Positions 27,521-35,874 of a stretch of 64,000 bases of DNA are shown one piece after another. This stretch comes from CAWHJB01 sp963698715 (GTDB taxonomy: Bacteria > Chloroflexota > Anaerolineae > Anaerolineales > UBA4823). The stretch spans positions 62,001 to 126,000 of the forward strand of contig CAVORW010000004.1 of NCBI GenBank assembly GCA_963698715.1. The letters are read 5' to 3'. The notes beneath the pieces are model-generated. The model did not search any database. It was not told the DNA's origin and worked only from the letters and a program-made list of their open reading frames with translations. Positions within the stretch are counted from its first letter, which is position 1. Each line of letters opens with the position of its first letter. The position numbers and the translations under genes are program-made.

Positions 27521-28164
27521 AAAGGATCTTTACAATCACAATAATTTTGATAGCACTGACAGCCTGCACAATGTTTCAAGTTCAGACACTTGAATCTTCA
27601 GGCACAGACATGGCTCCGAACATGCCAAACCCTGCTGCGGTCGATTGCGAGATCGGGAAACAGCTCGTAATTCAAACGGCTGCCGATGGCAGCCAAAGCA
27701 TCGAGTGTGTTGATCCAGACGGGAGCGCTCCGAGCATGCCAAACCCTGCTTCGGTCTATTGTGAGCAGAACGGGAATAAGCTTGAGATTCAGACGGCTTC
27801 CGATGGCAGCCAATTCGGAGAATGTGTTTTCCCGGATGGCGTCACCTGTGAGGAATGGGCTTATTTCCGGGGAGAGTGTGGCCCCGCAGGACAAAACGCC
27901 CCTACCTCTGAAGACATAGTTGACTGGTGGGGTGTCATCAAGAGTACGCCGCCCGGCGCACAGTATGATGATTACTTCGAGCGGCAGGACCTGGGGCAGA
28001 TCATCTATTTTGGCATCGATTCAATGGACCCGGCGGTACAAGCGCAGATCAAGGTCCTACGTGACAGCGGCAAGATCGTTCATCTTTATGGCACATTATT
28101 TAGCAATGTGCCTGACTACAACGGCTCGCAGATCCAGGTGGACCGCATCGAGATTCTAGAGTAA
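27517..28164 (+). CDS. Lipoprotein with two DUF333 repeats
   Basis: A 215-residue secreted lipoprotein. The signal peptide MKRIFTITIILIALTAC ends in a lipobox (LTAC) with Cys at residue 17. Two DUF333 motifs follow: NPAAVDCEIGKQLVIQTAAD and NPASVYCEQNGNKLEIQTAS, the latter completed by FGECVFPDGVTCEEWAYF. A C-terminal OB- or KTSC-like domain (PPGAQYDDYFERQDLGQIIY, then LYGTLFSNVPDYNGSQIQV) ends the protein. DUF333 is found in stress or haemolysin-like surface proteins of unknown activity. The gene overlaps the dehydrogenase by 4 bases. Confidence 0.85.
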   Translation: MKRIFTITIILIALTACTMFQVQTLESSGTDMAPNMPNPAAVDCEIGKQLVIQTAADGSQSIECVDPDGSAPSMPNPASVYCEQNGNKLEIQTASDGSQFGECVFPDGVTCEEWAYFRGECGPAGQNAPTSEDIVDWWGVIKSTPPGAQYDDYFERQDLGQIIYFGIDSMDPAVQAQIKVLRDSGKIVHLYGTLFSNVPDYNGSQIQVDRIEILE

Positions 28165-28368
28165 ACAAAAACTGATATGCTCTCATTGAGTCATAATTGT
28201 TAAAGTAGTTAAACCATACGTAGATGTGCCGAAGAGTGGATTTGAACCACTGACCACTAGGATACTCCGTTAGCACCCGGAGCGGTGTGAGTTTGAATCC
28301 TGAAACCGAGGACGAAACTGAAAATATTTGAACCGGCTTTCATAACGCGAAGACTTCCTCTTTCTCTT
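28165..28368 (-). repeat. tRNA-like 3' half and relic sequence
   Basis: On the minus strand 28227-28251 looks like the 3' half of a tRNA: a T-arm AGTGG-TTCAAAT-CCACT followed by CTTCGGCA. No matching acceptor 5' strand (TGCCGAAG) and no complete D- or anticodon arm lie upstream, so it is not a working tRNA. It could be an attachment-site half. A second weak T-arm-like piece lies near 28290. I see no gene here. Confidence 0.4.
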
Positions 28369-28533
28369 ATGAAGACCTGGATTGAGTATTTACATGGAGA
28401 TTGCAACCTGCAGCCTTTACTCATCACCGCTTTGATTCAACAGCCTGAAGACTGCAGCTATGATGAGCTGGGGATGTTGGAAGGGTTGTCAGCAATAATA
28501 ATTCTGTACATTACTCACGATAGTAAGGAGTAA
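28369..28533 (+). CDS. Small hypothetical frame
   Basis: A 54-residue frame MKTWIEYLHGDCNLQPLL...YDELGMLEGLS. It has a plausible composition (LQPLLITALIQQPEDCSYDE reads like a helical protein start) but no clear ribosome site and no family that I recognise. It may be the start of a truncated gene in this relic-rich region, since sequence beyond the stop shows no continuation. Confidence 0.22.
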   Translation: MKTWIEYLHGDCNLQPLLITALIQQPEDCSYDELGMLEGLSAIIILYITHDSKE

Positions 28534-28631
28534 CCTACCTGTCAGTTTTCTCTAGTTTTGTTATTTTCAACAATTGTTGAAAATGGCTATTTTAGTGAAA
28601 ATCAAGTCTTTCTAAGGCTGATTCAGCCATT

Positions 28632-28890
28632 ACCACCTACGAAGATTCGAACTCGAATAATTCTAATCGTAATGGTGTAACGCTAAGTTTCTCAACGAAT
28701 TTCTTCCTTTCCCAATCCAAAAACCGCGATTTTGGCCTAAATCTCTACTTCGGCACATAGTTTTGTGTAAAAAATAAATCAAAAAAGCCACTCGCGATAT
28801 ACGAATGGCCTCTTTGATGGCGAGTGCCCCTACGTGGACCTGACTCGAACACCACTTAAAAGGGAAAAGGTCACTCCAAGTTTACTTTTC
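28632..28890 (-). repeat. Diverged repeat block B (partner of 19833-20100)
   Basis: A direct repeat of block A: it has the same 23-base identical piece (28632-28654), a similar GCCAC/GTGGC hairpin with T-run (around 28780-28815), the same 22-base piece (28813-28834) and the same coding-like segment (minus strand VTFSLLSGVRV). Its minus-strand T-arm is better preserved (GTTCGAGTC). The spacing between identical pieces is 33 bases longer than in block A, so the copies are old. Confidence 0.6.
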
Positions 28891-29040
28891 CGAATAGAAA
28901 GCGGGCCTGCCAGCCGGTGGTGCGGCGCATGCGTCACTGGGAACAGTCTGTCCCTGTGGACAGGTGAGCGTGACCAGGGTGGCCATGTTCATCTTGCTGG
29001 AAGTAAAAGTCTGACAGGCTGAATTTGTTGGGGTCTGGTT

Positions 29041-29932
29041 TGAGCGCCGCGAATGGCGGTCTGAATAAGGTCAACGCTTTTCGCATCCTGCAGGGCCATG
29101 GTCACTGACTTCACCGCCGAAGCCGCCATCGGTGATCAGGGTATCCAGATCGGTGCGCTCTTTCAAGTTGGGCAGGGCTTCGGCTAGCAACTGGGTGTCG
29201 TCAACGTTATTGGGCGCGACCTGCACTTTGGTGATCAGTTGCAGTTCGTTGGTCGGGATCACAGGTTTCGGTGATGTTGGCAACGTAGCCCTTGGTAATG
29301 GCCGGTGCCTTTGGTGCGGTAGGTGGCTTCCAGGTCGTCCACTGATTGCAGGCAGTCTGAGGTCAGTCTGCGTTGTTTTCTTTGGGGCGCAGTCCGCTTT
29401 CAAGCACGTGAAAGTTCTCGGTGAAGATGCGTTCGAGAACCTGGTAGGCGCTTTCGGCAGCGTAAGCAGCGTCTCAATTCCTGCCAGCAAGGCGTGGATG
29501 GTCTGACCAATTTTCTGCAGGTGTAGCTTGTACAGCTTCCTGGCCTTTGACCCGGTAGGTGTAATGCCCGGCGCTGTCTTGAGTGTACGGCGCAAAGGCT
29601 TCTGCCAGTCGCACTTGGTCCGCTTCGCTCAAGATGCGCTGCACTCCGCTGGAGAGACCTCCACCAGCAATTGCAGTCGGCTGGCGGAGACAATGTTGCT
29701 GGCAATCTGGGTCGAATCCATGCGCTGCATGCCGGTGCGCAACTTTCAAGGCCGTGATTTGCGCATCAGTGATCTGCTCGAAGGCTTTTTCCACCAGATT
29801 TACGCCTTTGGCAGCACTGTACTGGGCTAGGCGTTCTCGAAAGTAGTACAGTGTGCGGATTTCAAAGTCGCCATCGCCCAGACGGTCATAACCCAAGGCG
29901 TAACGCACTTGCAGATTGTATAATTTGATCAC
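29041..29932 (-). pseudogene. Transposase remnant (IS1182-like)
   Basis: Three overlapping minus-strand frames together carry an IS1182/DUF772-type transposase. Seen: the N-terminal LQVRYALGYDRLGDGDFEIR and TLYYFRERLAQY, then a shift near 29740 to the domain with MQRMDSTQIASNIV (minus strand), then EADQVRLAEAFAPYTQDSAG, and near the 3' end LITDGGFGGEVSD. The last block is the family's TDGGYGG-like catalytic strand. At least two frameshifts and a missing C-terminus make it inactive. Terminal repeats are not obvious. It marks another insertion in this patchwork region. Confidence 0.7.
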
Positions 29933-30245
29933 AAAATTTCGTCAAGTGCCAGCATTACCAATTTCATAAGGATTGACAGGAGAAGGGAAAAATCTGAGGC
30001 AATGATCTTTTCCTTTAAGTGGGCAGCTTAGAATCTAGTGTCGAACTCTTGGAAATAAATTGTTGGTAGTTTTTTTTAGATCGGATGACCCCGATCGGAC
30101 GAACTCGAACCACCTTCCCCATGATTTTGAAGAAAAATCATGATTGGGGGTAATGAGTCTCTCGCGTATTACTTCTTTGGAATGATAATTCCAGCCCCAA
30201 TAATCGTCAAGTAACGTTAGTTTTACCTAAATTCGTTGCTCCGAT
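29933..30245 (-). repeat. Relic repeat with tRNA-like end before the FMO gene
   Basis: The minus strand has a coding-like relic, LDDYWGWNYHSKEVIRERL, comparable to LDDFRVQNYHSKRN in block A, followed by a tRNA-like GGTTCGAG and GGGGTCA end near 30090-30115. A palindrome CATGATTTT/AAAATCATG lies at 30121-30143. No intact gene is present in these 313 bases. Confidence 0.45.
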
Positions 30246-31343
30246 TCAAATATGGGTAATGTGCTGGGTAATGTAGGCTGCATCTGTGCCTACCCCACCC
30301 AGCAGCGATGAACTCAACGCCGTTTGGAATAAAAGGCCAATAAAGTATAGCCCAGGCGCATCCTGGATCACTCCACGCCAATGCCGGGGGAAGCCGATTT
30401 CATCGAAAATTGGCAGGTCGATCCATTGGTAATCCGGACGGAAACCGGTTGCCCAAACTACGCTATCGACCTGTAAAATGCGCCCATCGTCGAGTTGGGG
30501 TTTACCGGCCTGGATTTTAGAGACGCGTGGTGTCAGTTCAACACCGGACGCTGCAATATCCTGGCGCTGAACGCGCCCAAGGGGCGTACCGTGGTGGAAT
30601 TCGCCGGCCCTCACTTTTCGCCCGATAGATGTATTCACGGTCAATACGTGGCTCATAAACCACCAGATGGGATGTCCCCCAAAAACCTTGCCCAACGGTC
30701 CATTGGCGGGGATGCGCCCGACATCCCGCCCCGCAAGCCAGACTCGCTTGCCTGCGCGGACCAACTCAAGGCTGATCTCCGCTCCGGAATTTCCAGCACC
30801 GACCACCAAAACCAATTGGCCCTGAATTTGCTCTGGGCTGCAATAGACACTTGTGTGCAATTGCTGGATAGCAGGATCAAGCTGGTTACTAAAGGCGGGA
30901 AGATAAGGTGATTGGAACGGGCCTGTCGCCACGATAACATTCCTGGCAAAAAAGCTGGAAGCGCCTACTGTAATTTGATAACCTTGGTCAATGCGGCTAA
31001 GTCTCTCTACTTTAACATCGTGCCGGACAGGCAGATCGAATTGCTGAACATATCCATCCAGGTAATCCGCGACTTCATCTTTCTTCGGAAGGTAATCACC
31101 GGGTTTCGGGAATGGCAAACCCGGCAGGTTATTAAATTTACTTGGGGTGAACAGTTTCAAACTATCCCAACGTTTTCGCCATGAATCGCCAGTGCGGGGA
31201 TTATCGTCCAAGACCACAAAGTCCACCCCCTGGCGTTTAAGATAATAGCCGACAGCTAAACCTGCTTGCCCACCGCCGATTACGATCGTATTAAAATTTT
31301 CTCCCATGTTAGAAGAATCAGAATTGTTTTGTTCCATGTTCAT
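30246..31343 (-). CDS. Flavin-dependent monooxygenase / CzcO-like oxidoreductase
   Basis: A 365-residue FAD- and NAD(P)H-binding enzyme. Seen: an FAD-binding VIGGGQAGLAVGYYL (17-31), the GDSWRKRWDSLKLFTPSKF region typical of YpdA/CzcO-like and flavin monooxygenases, a second dinucleotide fold VVGAGNSGAEISLEL near 163-178, and VVWATGFRPDY near 310, the ATG motif. The usual length for class B monooxygenases is longer, so a small-substrate or reductase role is open. It is divergently transcribed from the TetR gene, 99 bases away, and is its likely target. AAGGATACAAAA precedes the ATG. Confidence 0.88.
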   Translation of the reverse strand: MNMEQNNSDSSNMGENFNTIVIGGGQAGLAVGYYLKRQGVDFVVLDDNPRTGDSWRKRWDSLKLFTPSKFNNLPGLPFPKPGDYLPKKDEVADYLDGYVQQFDLPVRHDVKVERLSRIDQGYQITVGASSFFARNVIVATGPFQSPYLPAFSNQLDPAIQQLHTSVYCSPEQIQGQLVLVVGAGNSGAEISLELVRAGKRVWLAGRDVGRIPANGPLGKVFGGHPIWWFMSHVLTVNTSIGRKVRAGEFHHGTPLGRVQRQDIAASGVELTPRVSKIQAGKPQLDDGRILQVDSVVWATGFRPDYQWIDLPIFDEIGFPRHWRGVIQDAPGLYFIGLLFQTALSSSLLGGVGTDAAYITQHITHI

Positions 31344-31376
31344 TTTTGTATCCTTATCGATAAAGTACTAATATTT

Positions 31377-31399
31377 TCAATACATTATTACTGTATTGA
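31377..31399. promoter_or_regulatory. Likely TetR operator between the FMO and TetR genes
   Basis: TCAATACA (31377-31384), a 7-base spacer and TGTATTGA (31392-31399) form a perfect inverted repeat in the 99-base divergent region. A TATAAT lies 12 bases downstream (31412-31417) toward the TetR gene. Position and symmetry fit an autoregulating TetR site that also controls the monooxygenase. Confidence 0.65.
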
Positions 31400-31442
31400 A
31401 TACATATATGATATAATTATTTCACGATAGAGTCAAGAGGCA

Positions 31443-32090
31443 ATGTCGCAAAACAAACCAACCAAACGCAAGTACGATTCAAGCCGCCGTAAACAGCAGG
31501 CCCGAGAAACACAGTGCCAGATTGTGGCTGCAGCACGCGAATTATTCATCGCGTACGGATATGTCGGCACCACCATCGAAGCCATCGCCCAGAAGGCCAA
31601 TGTAGCTGTGGAAACCATCTATGCAACTTTTGGCAGCAAACGCAATATTCTGGCGCGCGTGGTGGATGTTTCTGTTACCGGTGACGACGAGCCTATCCCC
31701 CTACTGAAGCGGCCACAGGTCAAGGCGGTCGAGGCTGAAACTAACCCGAAGCTGCAAATCCAAATGTTTGCCAGTCAAATCACAGAGATCATGGCTCGGG
31801 TCGCACCGCTGTTCCAGATAATGCGTACGGTTGCCAAGATCGAGCCAGAGATCGCCCAGGTTCTAGAAGAACTCCTCAACGGGAGATTACAAGGGATGGG
31901 GCATTTCATCTCTGCCCTTGGGTACGATGGATCCCTGCGCGCGGAGTTAGACGAACGAACTATGATCGAAACTGTCTGGGCTTTAACCAGCGCAGAGGTT
32001 TACAACCTGATGACCTTGGATCGAGGCTGGTCCCAGGAGCGGTATGAGAACTGGTTAGTCAAAATGCTCATCCGGATACTCCTTCCGTGA
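31443..32090 (+). CDS. TetR/AcrR family regulator
   Basis: A 215-residue repressor. The N-terminal HTH reads TQCQIVAAARELFIAYGYVG, TTIEAIAQKANVAVETIYATFGSKRNILARVV, the canonical TetR helix 1-4 pattern with the T-x-x-x-IA-x-x-A core. The C-terminal ligand domain (about 75-215) is helical, with no recognisable subfamily. The start ATG has AGAGG upstream. Divergence from the FAD monooxygenase suggests the ligand is a substrate of that enzyme or a related hydrophobic compound. Confidence 0.9.
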   Translation: MSQNKPTKRKYDSSRRKQQARETQCQIVAAARELFIAYGYVGTTIEAIAQKANVAVETIYATFGSKRNILARVVDVSVTGDDEPIPLLKRPQVKAVEAETNPKLQIQMFASQITEIMARVAPLFQIMRTVAKIEPEIAQVLEELLNGRLQGMGHFISALGYDGSLRAELDERTMIETVWALTSAEVYNLMTLDRGWSQERYENWLVKMLIRILLP

Positions 32091-32197
32091 CGATCACTAT
32101 TCAGTTGTGGTGATTGTTGGAGCAATTACCGCATTCGGCCTCTATTGATTTTAGTGAAAACAACCAAAAAACGTAGACCCGAAGCGGACTCGAACCG

Positions 32198-32345
32198 TTA
32201 ATTGTTCAAATCTTGTGCATTCAACTCGATTTCGATCCTCAAATCCTGCAATTTCCCCCTATTTTCAAAGCGTAAAGAAGCCAAAAACCGCTCAACAGGA
32301 ATGCTAAGCGGTCCTTGAGAAACTTGTGACCCCGGAAGGACTCGA
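32198..32345 (-). repeat. Relic repeat copy R2 (tRNA-like 3' end plus coding-like tail)
   Basis: The minus strand has a tRNA-like GGTTCGAGTCC and CCGGGGTCA end, then a frame SIPVERFLASLRFENRGKLQ that stops at TAA 32198. A hairpin ACCGCT/AGCGGT with T-run overlaps the coding-like part, so it can double as a terminator. Further downstream (32165-32195) a third tRNA-like T-arm (GGTTCGAGTCC) follows. Confidence 0.55.
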
Positions 32346-32363
32346 ACCAATTTGGGATATGGA

Positions 32364-32504
32364 TTAACCTAAGCAGAATTCGAACCCGAATTCCTCTTTC
32401 AATAATGAATATAGTCCAATTTCATCCATTTTTTCACGGTTTTCAAAGCGAATTAAAGACAAAAACCGTTCCACATCAATGGTAGAACGGTTTTTTAAAA
32501 ATTG
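32364..32504 (-). repeat. Relic repeat copy R1 directly behind tRNA-Glu
   Basis: After the tRNA 3' end the minus strand continues as a frame through RSTIDVERFLSLIRFENREK to TAA 32364. This is the third copy of the VERFLxxLRFExRxK tail found at 32198-32345 and 19662-19815, here attached to an intact tRNA. Confidence 0.55.
32464..32500 (-). terminator. Hairpin terminator after tRNA-Glu
   Basis: Minus-strand AACCGTTC and GAACGGTT form an 8-bp stem with a 13-base loop, followed by TTTTTG. It lies immediately downstream of the tRNA. The same bases read as part of the VERFL relic. Confidence 0.7.
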
Positions 32505-32577
32505 TGCCCCCACAGGGATTCGAACCCTGGTTTTAGCCTTGAAAGGGCTGCGTCCTAGTCCCCTAGACGATGGGGGC
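32505..32577 (-). tRNA. tRNA-Glu (anticodon TTC)
   Basis: The 73-base cloverleaf is complete on the minus strand. Acceptor GCCCCCA pairs with TGGGGGC, then discriminator A. The anticodon loop CTTTCAA holds TTC. The T-arm is CAGGG-TTCGAAT-CCCTG. One C-A mismatch at the top of the anticodon stem is the only flaw. No CCA is encoded. It lies 110 bases downstream of jag in the same direction. Confidence 0.95.
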
Positions 32578-32687
32578 AGTTCTCATTACGTCCGGCATTT
32601 TACCATTGCCTGTACAAGAGGTCAAGCAATTGGAGCATTCAAATAGTGGATCGGATCGCAAGATTGTACAATGTGCAATAAGAACAG

Positions 32688-33515
32688 CTAATCGACCGGG
32701 GTGATCGTCACCTTGCGGCGCGGATCCTCACCAATGCTTTCGGTGGTCACGGCCGGGTTGCCGCGCAGCTCGATGTGCACCAGGCGACGCTCACTGGCAG
32801 GCATCGGCTCTAAGACCTGGCGGCGGCCCGTTTTAATGGCCTGGTCTGCCATACGGCGGGCCAATTGACGGATCTGCTGTTCGCGACGCGCCCGGTAGCC
32901 TTCCACATCAACTATTAACGGTACAGATCGGCCAAGCTCCTTGCCGACAATCAGCCCGGCAATATACTGCAAGGCGTTTAAAGTTTCGGCGCGCGGTCCA
33001 ATCAGAATACTCAAATCTTTTCCGCGTACATCCACCCGTAGGGGCACACGGCTGCGATCATCGTCCGGTTTCCCATAATGGGCCGTAACATCTGCCCGGA
33101 CTTTCATTCTTTCAAGCAGTTCTAAAACCGTGTCCCGGGCAACCTGCAAAGCAAATTCATCTTCTTCATCCTGTTGCTCGGTTTGCGGTTCAAGTTCTTC
33201 AACTTCAACCGACCTGTCCAGAGAATCTTCAATGGACTCCCGGGGGGCAGCCGGAACTTCAGGTACGACCGCGGGTTGAGTGGGAGCTCTGGCTGGCACC
33301 GGTTTAGGAGGCACTTTGCTGGCTGCTTGGCTTTCTTTGATCGTCAATCGCACGCGGGCATGGCGGGAGCCTAAGCCAAACAGGCCTTTACTCCCCACGT
33401 CAAGTACCTCAATCTCCACATCCGCTTCCCCTAATCCGAGGTCTTCCAGACCTTTAGCGACTGCTTCTTCCACGCTTGGAGAAATGATCTCCAGACTCGC
33501 ACGTGTATCATTCAT
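32688..33515 (-). CDS. jag: Jag / KhpB RNA-binding protein
   Basis: A 275-residue cytoplasmic protein with the three Jag parts. The Jag-N domain (about 5-55) has VEEAVAKGLEDLGLGEADVE and GLFGLGSRHARVRL. A low-complexity Pro/Glu-rich linker follows (about 60-115). The KH domain has KDLSILIGPRAETLNALQYIA, where the usual GKRGQT loop reads GPRAET, and the R3H domain ends the protein (REQQIRQLARRMADQAIKTG, ERRLVHIEL). It binds RNA and supports cell division and membrane-protein expression in Gram-positive relatives. It follows yidC by 46 bases, the usual gene order. Confidence 0.93.
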   Translation of the reverse strand: MNDTRASLEIISPSVEEAVAKGLEDLGLGEADVEIEVLDVGSKGLFGLGSRHARVRLTIKESQAASKVPPKPVPARAPTQPAVVPEVPAAPRESIEDSLDRSVEVEELEPQTEQQDEEDEFALQVARDTVLELLERMKVRADVTAHYGKPDDDRSRVPLRVDVRGKDLSILIGPRAETLNALQYIAGLIVGKELGRSVPLIVDVEGYRARREQQIRQLARRMADQAIKTGRRQVLEPMPASERRLVHIELRGNPAVTTESIGEDPRRKVTITPVD

Positions 33516-33561
33516 ATTCGCCTCTCAATCCTGTTCAGTATGACTGCCGAACCCACTCCAG

Positions 33562-34338
33562 CTATGCTTTTTGACTGCTTCCGACCCGTTTACCTGGCAA
33601 CAAATTCTTCCAGTCCAGCTTACCCATAGCGGCATATTGGATGATTGTCACCAGGTTGCTGGCGACAAAATAAAGCGACAGGCCCGATGCAAATGTCAGC
33701 GCCAGGTAACCCATCAGAAACGGCATGTATAAGTTCATGGCCTGGGTCATCTGAGCACCTTGCTCTCCAGGTGCGGCAGCAGGTGTCATCAGCTTAGATT
33801 GTAAATAAGTCGTTACAACCACAACAATCGCCAAGATTGGAATCCCAAACGATAGGAAAGGTACATTAAGGCGCTCAGGCTGGCTGAGATCCATCCATAA
33901 GAACTGGTTGTCTAATGGGATCAATTTGGCCGCATCAATAAATGGGTAAATATGCTTGGACAGGTCGATCAGTTGGATGGGAGTGATGGCCAGAGCCCGG
34001 ATGATCCCCTGGTACAGCCCAATGATGATCGGAAACTGGATCAGGGTTGGCAGACAGGATCCCAAAGGGTTAATACCCATCTCCTGATAAAGCTTCATTT
34101 GCTCCTGCTGCTGCTTCTGCTTGTCATCCTTGTACTTCTTCATGATGTCCTGGTACTTCTTGGACTTCTGCAAATCTTGCATTGCCGTGGCGCCGCGCAT
34201 CTGCTGGACCGTCAGTGGATAGGTTACCAGCCGCACCAGGATGGTAAACAGGATGATGGCAATTCCAAAGTCGCCGATGACACTATAGATCCACAGCAAG
34301 GTGTTGATCATTGGGTTAATTATCAGGGTATCCCACAT
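33562..34338 (-). CDS. yidC: Membrane protein insertase YidC/Oxa1
   Basis: A 258-residue insertase of the short Gram-positive/Oxa1 type that helps fold and insert inner-membrane proteins. Seen: TM1 near 7-35 (LIINPMINTLLWIYSVIGDF, with the hydrophilic-groove Arg in TILVRLVTYPL), the cytoplasmic helical hairpin rich in K and Q (QKSKKYQDIMKKYKDDKQKQ), then GINPLGSCLPTLIQFPIIIGLY and the later helices ending IIQYAAMGKLDWKNLL. No large periplasmic domain. It sits between the PQQ-propeller gene and jag. Confidence 0.95.
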   Translation of the reverse strand: MWDTLIINPMINTLLWIYSVIGDFGIAIILFTILVRLVTYPLTVQQMRGATAMQDLQKSKKYQDIMKKYKDDKQKQQQEQMKLYQEMGINPLGSCLPTLIQFPIIIGLYQGIIRALAITPIQLIDLSKHIYPFIDAAKLIPLDNQFLWMDLSQPERLNVPFLSFGIPILAIVVVVTTYLQSKLMTPAAAPGEQGAQMTQAMNLYMPFLMGYLALTFASGLSLYFVASNLVTIIQYAAMGKLDWKNLLPGKRVGSSQKA

Positions 34339-34431
34339 AGTTATTTCTTCCGTCGTTTCTATATTCGAAAATATGACCGTATCATCTCACTAAATGGGGA
34401 AATGAGGGGTGTAAAGAGGATACGCTTAATA

Positions 34432-35520
34432 TTACTTGTCAGGCGTGAAAGACCATTGCTGGTTGCCATTAATATCAAAGGCATACAGCAGGGCATCTGC
34501 GCCAACAGGTGTTACCAATATCCGGTCCCCTGCCCGGACTGGCGCGGCCAACAAGCGCCCTCCAACCGGCTTGTTCCACTTAGGATTGCCATTTGAAGCA
34601 TCCACGACGTTCAAAGTGCCGTTTTCAGTGGTGAAATAAACTGCTCCATCCAGAACCAGGGGCTGGTCCGAAATGGGTCCTTGCTCGTTTTGAATCTGCC
34701 AGCGAATGTTCCCGTTGGCAGCATCCAGCGCGTAAAAGCTACCGGCAAGATCACCAAAATAAAGCGTTCCATCAGAATATGCCGGGCCAGCCCATACCCA
34801 ACCGGTAGTGGGCGTGCGCCACAACACCCGACCGGTTGCGCCGTTAATTGCCAGCATCTCCCTTGAGAAAGAGCCGAGATACAAGGTGCCTTCGGGGCCG
34901 ACTGTTGGTTTTCCCACCAGGGCACCCTGCAAATCTTCACTCTTCCAAATCTGATTACCAGTTTGAGGATCCAACGAATATAGATAATGATCCATAGATG
35001 GTTGAATAATGCCACCGTTGAGTTGTGCAGGCGTAGCCCATAGAGAATCGCCAGTCTCGAAAGACCACAACAGATTGCCGTTCAGGTCCATGGCATACAG
35101 ATGTTTATCGGACGATGGGACATAAATCCCTTCATCGGTCACCAGCGGGCTGGTGATTAACAGGTTTTTTGAACCCGTAAATGGCCAATTCCCCTGGTTG
35201 GGCTGACCGTTTTCCGGATTAACGCTGTACAGGTTATGGTCATAAGATGCTATTAAGAGCTGACCGTCCGAAGTCATGACAGGGGGCGCGAAGAAGGTAA
35301 TTTTATTATCCGCTTCTTCAGGATAGCGCCATTTTTCGGATCCATTGGACAGATTAATCGCGTAAACCTGGGTATTATCAGCCAGGTAAGCGGTCTCGCC
35401 GTTGGAGTCAACAGTCAGGCCGGGCCAGCTGGTCGCAACCCCGGCGGCGCCGGAACAAGCACTGAGGAAGACAGCAATCAGAATGAAGAGAGAAATTAGA
35501 AAGGTTCGTGATTTATTCAT
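34432..35520 (-). CDS. PQQ-like beta-propeller lipoprotein
   Basis: A 362-residue lipoprotein: signal MNKSRTFLISLFILIAVFLSACSG with lipobox LSAC. It then has seven to eight repeats of the PQQ-propeller type, each with a W at the end of a strand and G-x-x-Y-V/L-G patterns (GTLYLGSFSREMLAINGATG, GILYFGDLAGSFYALD-like). Similar BamB propellers dock on outer-membrane assembly factors. Its place between yidD and yidC is not the usual order and links it by position to membrane-protein insertion. Binding of a quinone is not expected, since no catalytic residues are seen. Confidence 0.85.
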   Translation of the reverse strand: MNKSRTFLISLFILIAVFLSACSGAAGVATSWPGLTVDSNGETAYLADNTQVYAINLSNGSEKWRYPEEADNKITFFAPPVMTSDGQLLIASYDHNLYSVNPENGQPNQGNWPFTGSKNLLITSPLVTDEGIYVPSSDKHLYAMDLNGNLLWSFETGDSLWATPAQLNGGIIQPSMDHYLYSLDPQTGNQIWKSEDLQGALVGKPTVGPEGTLYLGSFSREMLAINGATGRVLWRTPTTGWVWAGPAYSDGTLYFGDLAGSFYALDAANGNIRWQIQNEQGPISDQPLVLDGAVYFTTENGTLNVVDASNGNPKWNKPVGGRLLAAPVRAGDRILVTPVGADALLYAFDINGNQQWSFTPDK

Positions 35521-35544
35521 GCTTGGCTATTTTAGTTCCAATTT

Positions 35545-35874
35545 TCAAGGTACAGGATCAAAGCCGCCCTTATTGAACGGATTGCAGCGTAAAACCCGCC
35601 AGGTAGCCATAAGACCACCTTTGAGGGCGCCGTATTTATAAATGGCCTGGTATCCGTAATGAGAGCAGCTAGGGTAAAAACGACAGGTATTATCAGGCAA
35701 GGCGCGTGAAAAAGTAGCCTGGTACAGGCGAATTAATCCTAAAAAGATCATTCTGGGGATATACCAGATCCGGAAAGGCATGTCCCGTAAGCTGGGCTCT
35801 GGGGAGGAATCCACATCCGGCTCAAAATGCAAATGATCAGGATGACCCTTCTCTGGCTGAACGTCAGTTGACAT
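35545..35874 (-). CDS. yidD: Membrane protein insertion efficiency factor YidD
   Basis: A 109-residue protein. The core YQATFSRALPDNTCRFYPSC, SHYGYQAIYKYG and RCNPFNKGGFDPVP is the full YidD family signature with its three Cys. About 30 extra N-terminal residues (acidic, His-rich) precede it. It overlaps rnpA by 11 bases, so the start at 35874 fits translational coupling. YidD assists YidC-dependent insertion, agreeing with the local gene set. Confidence 0.93.
   Translation of the reverse strand: MSTDVQPEKGHPDHLHFEPDVDSSPEPSLRDMPFRIWYIPRMIFLGLIRLYQATFSRALPDNTCRFYPSCSHYGYQAIYKYGALKGGLMATWRVLRCNPFNKGGFDPVP

Noticed and set aside
28227..28251. A complete tRNA gene at the T-arm-like sequence
   Set aside because: The 5' acceptor strand and anticodon arm are missing.
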